Positions 50,378 to 56,143 of a stretch of 56,143 nucleotides of DNA are shown one piece after another. Source of the stretch: Actinomadura physcomitrii (GTDB taxonomy: Bacteria; Actinomycetota; Actinomycetes; Streptosporangiales; Streptosporangiaceae); the NCBI RefSeq assembly GCF_008923205.2, contig NZ_WBMS02000005.1, forward strand, positions 1-56,143, given 5' to 3'. The first letter of the stretch is position 1. Every line of letters starts with the position of its first letter. The position numbers and the translations under genes were made by a program. Under the pieces are notes generated by a model. It was not told the origin of the DNA. It saw nothing but the letters and a program-made list of their open reading frames with translations, and made no database searches.

Positions 50378-51358
50378 ATGGCGATGACCGGCGTGGTGAA
50401 GGACGAGCTGAGCAGGCTCACGGTGATGAAGCCGTGCTGCCGCAAGGCGGAGGTCTCGACGCTGCTGCGCTTCGCGGGGGGTCTGCACCTGGTCAGCGGG
50501 CGCATCGTGATCGAGGCGGAGATCGACACCAACGTGGCGGCGCGCCGCCTCATCAAGGACATCTCCGAGGTGTTCGGGCACACCTCCGAGGTCGTCGTGC
50601 TCGCGCCGAGCGGCCTGCGCAAGGGCAACCGGTACGTGGTCCGGGTGTTCCGGGACGGCGAGTCCCTCGCCCGGCAGACCGGCCTCATCGACAACAACGG
50701 GCGCCCCGTCCGCGGCCTGCCCCGGCACGTCGTCGCCGGCGCCGCCTGCGACGCCGAGTCCGCCTGGCGCGGCGCGTTCCTGGCGCACGGCTCGCTCACC
50801 GAGCCCGGCCGCTCGATGTCCCTCGAGGTGACCTGCCCCGGCCCGGAGGCCGCGCTCGCCCTCGTCGGCGCCGCCCGCCGGCTGAAGATCCACGCCAAGG
50901 CCCGCGAGGTCCGCGGCGTGGACCGGGTCGTCGTCCGCGATGGCGACGCGATCAGCGCGCTGCTCACCCGGCTCGGCGCGCACGGCGCCGTCCTCGCCTG
51001 GGAGGAGCGCCGGATGCGCCGCGAGGTCCGCGCCACCGCCAACCGGCTCGCCAACTTCGACGACGCCAACCTGCGCCGCTCCGCCCGCGCCGCCGTCGCC
51101 GCCGGCGCCCGCGTCGCCCGCGCGCTGGAGATCCTCGGCGACGACGCCCCCGAGCACCTCGTCAACGCCGGCCGCCTCCGCCTGGAGCACAAGCAGGCCT
51201 CCCTGGAGGAGCTCGGCCAGCTCGCCGACCCGCCCCTCACCAAGGACGCCATCGCCGGCCGCATAAGGCGCCTGCTCGCCATGGCCGACAAGCGCGCCGG
51301 CGACCAGGGCATCCCCGGCACCGAGGCCAACCTCACGGCAGAGATGCTGGCACCGTAG
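50378..51358 (+). CDS. whiA: Sporulation/cell-division regulator WhiA
   Basis: This 326-aa protein has an N-terminal region with [20 protein letters not shown], a degenerate LAGLIDADG homing-endonuclease fold ([20 protein letters not shown], residues ~127-146) and a C-terminal HTH ([20 protein letters not shown], then [11 protein letters not shown]). WhiA with WhiB activates sporulation septation genes in Streptomyces and is conserved in non-sporulating Gram-positives. GAGAGGGGGAGG precedes the ATG. It is the last gene of the uvrC cluster, followed by a G/C hairpin. Confidence 0.97.
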   Translation: MAMTGVVKDELSRLTVMKPCCRKAEVSTLLRFAGGLHLVSGRIVIEAEIDTNVAARRLIKDISEVFGHTSEVVVLAPSGLRKGNRYVVRVFRDGESLARQTGLIDNNGRPVRGLPRHVVAGAACDAESAWRGAFLAHGSLTEPGRSMSLEVTCPGPEAALALVGAARRLKIHAKAREVRGVDRVVVRDGDAISALLTRLGAHGAVLAWEERRMRREVRATANRLANFDDANLRRSARAAVAAGARVARALEILGDDAPEHLVNAGRLRLEHKQASLEELGQLADPPLTKDAIAGRIRRLLAMADKRAGDQGIPGTEANLTAEMLAP

Positions 51359-51364
51359 TTTTCC

Positions 51365-51380
51365 GGGGGGGCGACCCCCC
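51365..51380 (+). terminator. G/C hairpin after whiA
   Basis: A run of G at 51365-51371 is followed by CGA and six C (51375-51380), giving a 6-bp G:C stem 7 nt after the whiA stop. A second C6 run (51384-51389) offers alternative pairing. The rest of the gap to the next gene (about 51390-51545) shows no feature. Confidence 0.55.
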
Positions 51381-51545
51381 GAACCCCCCGTCACGACGGA
51401 CGGGCCCGCTGCGCTCGCAGAGCTCGCTCCGCGTGCCTGCCCGTGCCGCTGGCTGGGGTTCGGCCTTCCGGAAGGACGCTCAGCCGGGTCTTTCGTCGAC
51501 GTGCTCAGCGGGGCCACCTGCGGTCGAGGTCGCTGAGGCCGGCGG

Positions 51546-52760
51546 TCAGTTCTTGTGGAGGTCGCCTCGGAGGATGCGGGGGACGAGGTCGTCGCGGAGC
51601 TGGCCGTAGCCGGTCTCGGCCCAGACGCTGGCCGCCGGGTCGGCCTCGAAGTAGGGGACGTCCCGGCCGTCGCGGCGGTCCATGAGCATGTCGGGGGTCT
51701 CGCGGTCGCGGGCCGCGCGGGCGCAGGCGCGGCAGGCGTGGACGTGGAGGCGGCGGCGGGAGCCGAGCGGCCGCCAGTCGATCTCGGCGGGGCCGTCGCC
51801 GTGCAGCGGGTTGAAGAAGCACAGCGGGCTCGGCGGCACCTCCGGCTTCCCGTCGGCGAGGGCGCGGGCCGAGGCGAGCGCGTCGCGGCCCTGGTCCAGC
51901 AGGACGAGCACGCCGGCGAGGTCGGGGACGCCGCGGGCCCCGTCGAGGGTCTTGGCCGCGGCCTGGTAGGCGTCGAGGGCCCTGGCCATGAGGGCCCCGG
52001 CGCGCTCGCCGGCGGGGGCGCCCGAGTCGTCCAGCAGCTCGCCGAAGGCGATGACCTCGCGGGACGCCTGCTCGCGCAGCTGGTCCTCGTTGGCCTTGCC
52101 CGCGGTGGCGAAGACGGTGCGGGGCAGCAGCAGGCCGTCGCCGGCCTCCCGGCGGACGGCGGTCATCCGGCGCCGCCGCCACAGCAGGACGCCCGCGACG
52201 GCGGCGACCGCGACGCCGGCGCCGCCCGCGGCGAGCGGCAGCGCGAGGCCGGTTCCGCCGTCGCTCTCGCGCGGTCTGGGGGCGGACGACTTCAGGTGCG
52301 CCTGGTACCTGCGGTCGATCTCCGCGGACTCCTGCTTGTAGACCTGCGTGGCGGTGCCGGAGGCGATCAGGTCGGTGCAGCGGGTGAGCCGCGCGGCGAG
52401 GGACGCGCCGTCCAGCGAGTCGTCGAAGTTCACGGCCCATGCGGCGTCGTCGGCGGCATGGTCGCCGCCCCACTCGTGTCCCGCCAGCTCGTCGGCCGAC
52501 TCGTGGAAGGTGATGAAGATCCCGTCCCGGCCGAGGCGGCTGTGCACGACGGCCGCGAGCTGCTTGTCGTCGTTCCAGGTGCCGCCCTGGACCAGCGGCA
52601 CCAGGACGATGTAGGTCGGCGCCGGCATCTTCTTCAGCCGGGCGGCCAGGCGCCGCCGGTCCGCGGCCGCGAGCGCCGACGCGTACGACGGGTCGACGTA
52701 GATCGGGAAGCGGCGCAGCGCGGCGGCGATGCGCTCGCCGGGGGAGGGCTCACTCGACAC
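51546..52760 (-). CDS. Membrane protein, trio paralog 3 (TPM-like domain + cytoplasmic CxxC tail)
   Basis: This 404-aa protein has an N-terminal ~170-aa domain opening ALRRFPIYVDPSYASALAAA with a PTYIVLVPLVQGG strand. A single transmembrane helix lies at ~195-212 (LAAGGAGVAVAAVAGVLLW then RRRR). A helical middle follows, then a C-terminal tail with LCFFNPLHGDGPAEIDW and ACRACARAARD. The N domain resembles those of the two upstream paralogs and, loosely, TPM/YgcG domains. No signal peptide precedes the first domain, although positive-inside charges imply an N-out orientation. GTG 52760 overlaps the stop of paralog 2. Function unknown. Confidence 0.85.
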   Translation of the reverse strand: MSSEPSPGERIAAALRRFPIYVDPSYASALAAADRRRLAARLKKMPAPTYIVLVPLVQGGTWNDDKQLAAVVHSRLGRDGIFITFHESADELAGHEWGGDHAADDAAWAVNFDDSLDGASLAARLTRCTDLIASGTATQVYKQESAEIDRRYQAHLKSSAPRPRESDGGTGLALPLAAGGAGVAVAAVAGVLLWRRRRMTAVRREAGDGLLLPRTVFATAGKANEDQLREQASREVIAFGELLDDSGAPAGERAGALMARALDAYQAAAKTLDGARGVPDLAGVLVLLDQGRDALASARALADGKPEVPPSPLCFFNPLHGDGPAEIDWRPLGSRRRLHVHACRACARAARDRETPDMLMDRRDGRDVPYFEADPAASVWAETGYGQLRDDLVPRILRGDLHKN

Positions 52761-54057
52761 CGAGGTACTCCATCACGCGTTTGACGAGGTCGTTTCCGCG
52801 GGACCCCCATGCCGCGTCCCGCCACACGCCGGGCACCGCGTAGTGCGGCGCGAGGCCGTCCGGGCCCTGGACGCGCAGGACCCGCTCCGCGAGGTCCGCG
52901 GCGGACGCCCGCTCGCAGGCGGTGCACAGGGGCCGCCTGCGGGGCTTGCCTCCGTCGGGCAGCGCGACGGTCTTGCGGCGGGTGGCGTCCCCGTGCAGCG
53001 GATTCACGAAGCACGGCGGCGGAGGGGCGGTGGTCAGCCCGGCGAGGGCGTGCCGTCCCTGCCGGGCCAGGACGATCACGCCGGCGAGGTCGAGCGGGTG
53101 GCCGGGTTGCCCCTGCACGTCGTCGTAGAGGATCTGCGCGGCGTCGTAGGCGGCGAGGGCGAACGCGCGGCCGTTGTTGACGGACGCGTCGGGCAGCCGG
53201 TCGCGCAGCCGGTCCAACTCGGCGGACGCGGTGCGCCGCAGCCATCGGTCCGAGGGCTTGGCCGGCGCGCGGGGATGCTCCTCCACGTGCGCCGGCAGGC
53301 CCGCGAGGGCGCCCCGGGTCCCGCCGCGGCGGAACCAGCGGCGCCCCGCTGCGGCCGTGCCGATCCCGGCCCAGTACAGCGCGACCGCGGACGCCGGGCC
53401 CACGAGGAGGAACCCCCGCAGGAAATGGCTCTTGACGCTGGGCTCGTCGGGCACGAGCGGGCTGCGGTCGTCCTCCTGCCCGAACGGGGCCGGCGGGCTG
53501 AGGAGCGCGGGCGACGAGGTGGGCGGCGCGGCGGGCGCGGCGGCCCAGGCGTTCACGCGGTTGATCAGCCGGTCGGCGAGACCGCCGAACGGGTGGTGGA
53601 TGTCGGGCGGCTCGTAGTCGGGGGCGTCGTCCTGCGCCACGACGTCCAGGTCGATCTCGCGGGGCACGTTCCAGCCCTGGCCGAGCATGTAGCCGCCGTC
53701 GTCGACCATCAGGTAGAGGCCGTCGCGGCGCGTGACGCCGTGCAGGGCGGACAGGAAGGCGTCGTCCTTGCCCTGCGACTCCGACGCGGTCGGGTTGGGG
53801 GCCGCCACGACCAGGATCGGGACCGCGACCCGCTGGGCGGCGGCGCGGATCGCGGCGTCGACGCGGGCGCGGTCGGCGGCGCCGAGCGCGGCCTCCACGT
53901 CCGGGTCGACGTAGAGCGGGTCCTTGGCGAGCGCGGCGGCGACGCGGTCGAGGCGGGGGCCGGAGTAGCGCGGGTCGGGAGCCGCCGACGCGGAGGCCGG
54001 CCACAGCGCGAGGGCCGCCGCCGTGACGCCGAGGACGCCGGGCATGAGGGGTCTCAC
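52750..54057 (-). CDS. Membrane protein, trio paralog 2 (secreted TPM-like domain + TM + CxxC tail)
   Basis: This 435-aa protein starts with a signal peptide (GVLGVTAAALALWPASASAA). An extracytoplasmic domain follows (ALAKDPLYVDPDVEAALGAA, then VPILVVAAPNP). A TM helix lies at ~220-245 (FLLVGPASAVALYWAGIGTA), then a ~190-aa cytoplasmic part with GVIVLARQGRHALAGL and a final PCFVNPLHGDATRRK...LCTACERAS. The CFxNPLHGD and CxxC motifs are shared with paralog 3, suggesting a metal-binding tail. GTG 54057 overlaps the stop of paralog 1 (GTGA); ATG 54045 is an alternative. Function unknown. Confidence 0.85.
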   Translation of the reverse strand: MRPLMPGVLGVTAAALALWPASASAAPDPRYSGPRLDRVAAALAKDPLYVDPDVEAALGAADRARVDAAIRAAAQRVAVPILVVAAPNPTASESQGKDDAFLSALHGVTRRDGLYLMVDDGGYMLGQGWNVPREIDLDVVAQDDAPDYEPPDIHHPFGGLADRLINRVNAWAAAPAAPPTSSPALLSPPAPFGQEDDRSPLVPDEPSVKSHFLRGFLLVGPASAVALYWAGIGTAAAGRRWFRRGGTRGALAGLPAHVEEHPRAPAKPSDRWLRRTASAELDRLRDRLPDASVNNGRAFALAAYDAAQILYDDVQGQPGHPLDLAGVIVLARQGRHALAGLTTAPPPPCFVNPLHGDATRRKTVALPDGGKPRRRPLCTACERASAADLAERVLRVQGPDGLAPHYAVPGVWRDAAWGSRGNDLVKRVMEYLGVE

Positions 54058-54833
54058 CGCGTCCCTCCCCGCGCGGCGGGCCGCTTCCGATCCTTGCGGA
54101 CCGGTCTCGCCCCCGGGGCGGGCCGCCGCCTGCCGCGGCGTATCCGGCGTCCCGTCAGCAGTCCCAGGACGATCAGCCCGCCGAGCCCGGCGCCGATCCA
54201 GAGCGCGGTGGTGTTCTTGACGGCGGCCCGGTGGTTGCCGCGGTCGTAGGCGTCCAGCTCCCGCCGCGTCGCGGACTCGGGCCTGGGCGAGGGGTGGAGG
54301 GCGCGCTCCCGCGCATGGCCGGACAAGGCGATCTCCACGAACCGGCCGAGGATGCGCAGCAGGCCCGCCTCGTAGGGCATCTCGGCCGTCGCGGCCTGGT
54401 AGGCGTGCTCGACGTCGATCCGGCGCGTCCCGCCGAACTGCTGCACCTCGCCGAGGGCGCCGCTCGGATCGGTGACGAGGTAGACGCCGTCCTTGCCGAG
54501 CCGGTCGTGCAGCACGGGCACCAGGGACTCCAACTCGTCCGGGGCCCGGCTGTCGTCGTCCAGGGGCCGCGGGCGAAGCGTCACCACGACGTACGTGGGC
54601 ACGCCGAGCCGGGCGACCAGCGCCTTGATCCGCCCGGCGGTGCCGGGCGGGAGCGATCGGGGCACCTGGTCGGTGACGTACACGGGATCGCGCTTGAGCT
54701 GAGCGGTGATGAAGCCGACCCGGGTCTGCGCCGCGGGCGGTTCCGCGGCCCGGACGGGCCCCGCCGACGCGGGTACGGCCGTGCGGCAGGCCATCAAAAC
54801 GCTGATCAGAAGGACGAACCACCCGCGCCGCAT
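54054..54833 (-). CDS. Membrane protein, trio paralog 1 (signal peptide, TPM-like domain, TM, short tail)
   Basis: This 259-aa protein has a signal segment WFVLLISVLMACRTAVPASA (a Cys at ~16 could also be a lipobox). An extracytoplasmic domain follows with QLKRDPVYVTDQVPRSLPPG and LGVPTYVVVTLRPRPLDDD, then LHDRLGKDGVYLVTDPSGAL. One TM helix lies at ~205-225 (TALWIGAGLGGLIVLGLLTG), followed by a short Arg-rich cytoplasmic tail. It lacks the CFxNPLHGD/CxxC tail of its two paralogs. First gene of the minus-strand operon; its upstream region faces the gap promoter. Function unknown. Confidence 0.85.
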   Translation of the reverse strand: MRRGWFVLLISVLMACRTAVPASAGPVRAAEPPAAQTRVGFITAQLKRDPVYVTDQVPRSLPPGTAGRIKALVARLGVPTYVVVTLRPRPLDDDSRAPDELESLVPVLHDRLGKDGVYLVTDPSGALGEVQQFGGTRRIDVEHAYQAATAEMPYEAGLLRILGRFVEIALSGHARERALHPSPRPESATRRELDAYDRGNHRAAVKNTTALWIGAGLGGLIVLGLLTGRRIRRGRRRPAPGARPVRKDRKRPAARGGTR

Positions 54834-54992
54834 GGCGGGAGTCTACTGATGATCGTCCGGACGGGCCGGTCGGCGGCCCGGCGGCCGTCCCCCGGACGGG
54901 GGAGCGCGGGTCACCCGCGAATCCACCGCCGCCGGTGTCGGGCTACCCGCGGGTCATTGGATAGGGTCGGCAGCGGGGGAAGACCCCGGTAG

Positions 54993-56057
<1,065 letters not shown>

Positions 56058-56143
56058 CCGAGACGAGAGTCCCGTCCCCGCCGTGGGCCCCCCCCGCGCC
56101 CCGCCCCGGCCGGGGCGGATACCGGACGGAACCCCCACCCCCA

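Overview
The window is very GC-rich, gene-dense DNA from an actinomycete. Several things point there: mycothiol-dependent enzymes (MscR, an MDMPI-domain protein), SteA/SteB, the uvrC-rapZ-yvcK-whiA block, many GTG/TTG starts, and frequent 1-14 bp gene overlaps. Gene content resembles Actinomadura and other Thermomonosporaceae/Streptosporangiales. That placement is inference, because no 16S is present.

Layout. (1) 1-365: the 3' tip of a 23S rRNA, a 5S rRNA and an operon terminator. (2) 424-8.5 kb: an RGG-rich TPR protein, a DUF574-type methyltransferase, a head-to-head pair of 5'-truncated gene remnants, an MBL hydrolase, a DUF1015 protein, a small TPR protein and a NagD-like HAD phosphatase. 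(3) 8.5-19.5 kb: an SCP2-like protein, then a long + strand run of tlyA, nadK, recN, steA, steB/mctB-like, an MraY/WecA-like PNPT protein, a MurJ-like flippase and a GT4 glycosyltransferase. It combines rRNA methylation, NADP synthesis, DNA repair and envelope-glycan functions. (4) 19.6-26.4 kb: a yybP-ykoY (Mn2+) riboswitch controlling terC, a double-length acyl-CoA dehydrogenase, and a lipoprotein-MoxR-CoxE module. (5) 26.4-32.2 kb: another pair of truncated remnants, a secreted 3D-like lipoprotein, mscR with its MBL partner (formaldehyde detoxification), a secreted lipase-like hydrolase, a P-loop protein without a canonical start codon, and another MBL protein. (6) 32.4-37.7 kb: a small membrane protein translationally coupled to a 1,323-aa Crp/Fnr-HTH / NB-ARC / TPR fusion, followed by a stand-alone Crp/Fnr regulator. 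(7) 37.7-48.4 kb: an MDMPI protein, a zinc-ribbon MBL protein with a degenerate metal motif, remnants, SOS-boxed uvrA, a carboxyltransferase remnant, an alpha/beta hydrolase, two tandem Rieske lipoproteins, a deleted and frameshifted mscS, and uvrC. (8) 48.4-56.1 kb: rapZ, yvcK, whiA, an overlapping three-gene operon of paralogous membrane proteins on the minus strand, and gap (GAPDH).

The most unusual items are the Crp-NB-ARC-TPR STAND regulator with its coupled membrane protein and neighbouring Crp; the three-paralog membrane operon downstream of whiA; an SD-sequestering Mn2+ riboswitch whose switching helices can be read directly; and five separate deletion scars (about 4078, 26506, 39770, 43172 and 45885). 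At three of these scars, two divergent genes have both lost their 5' halves. The scars could be real genome erosion or systematic assembly loss, and the sequence alone cannot tell which.
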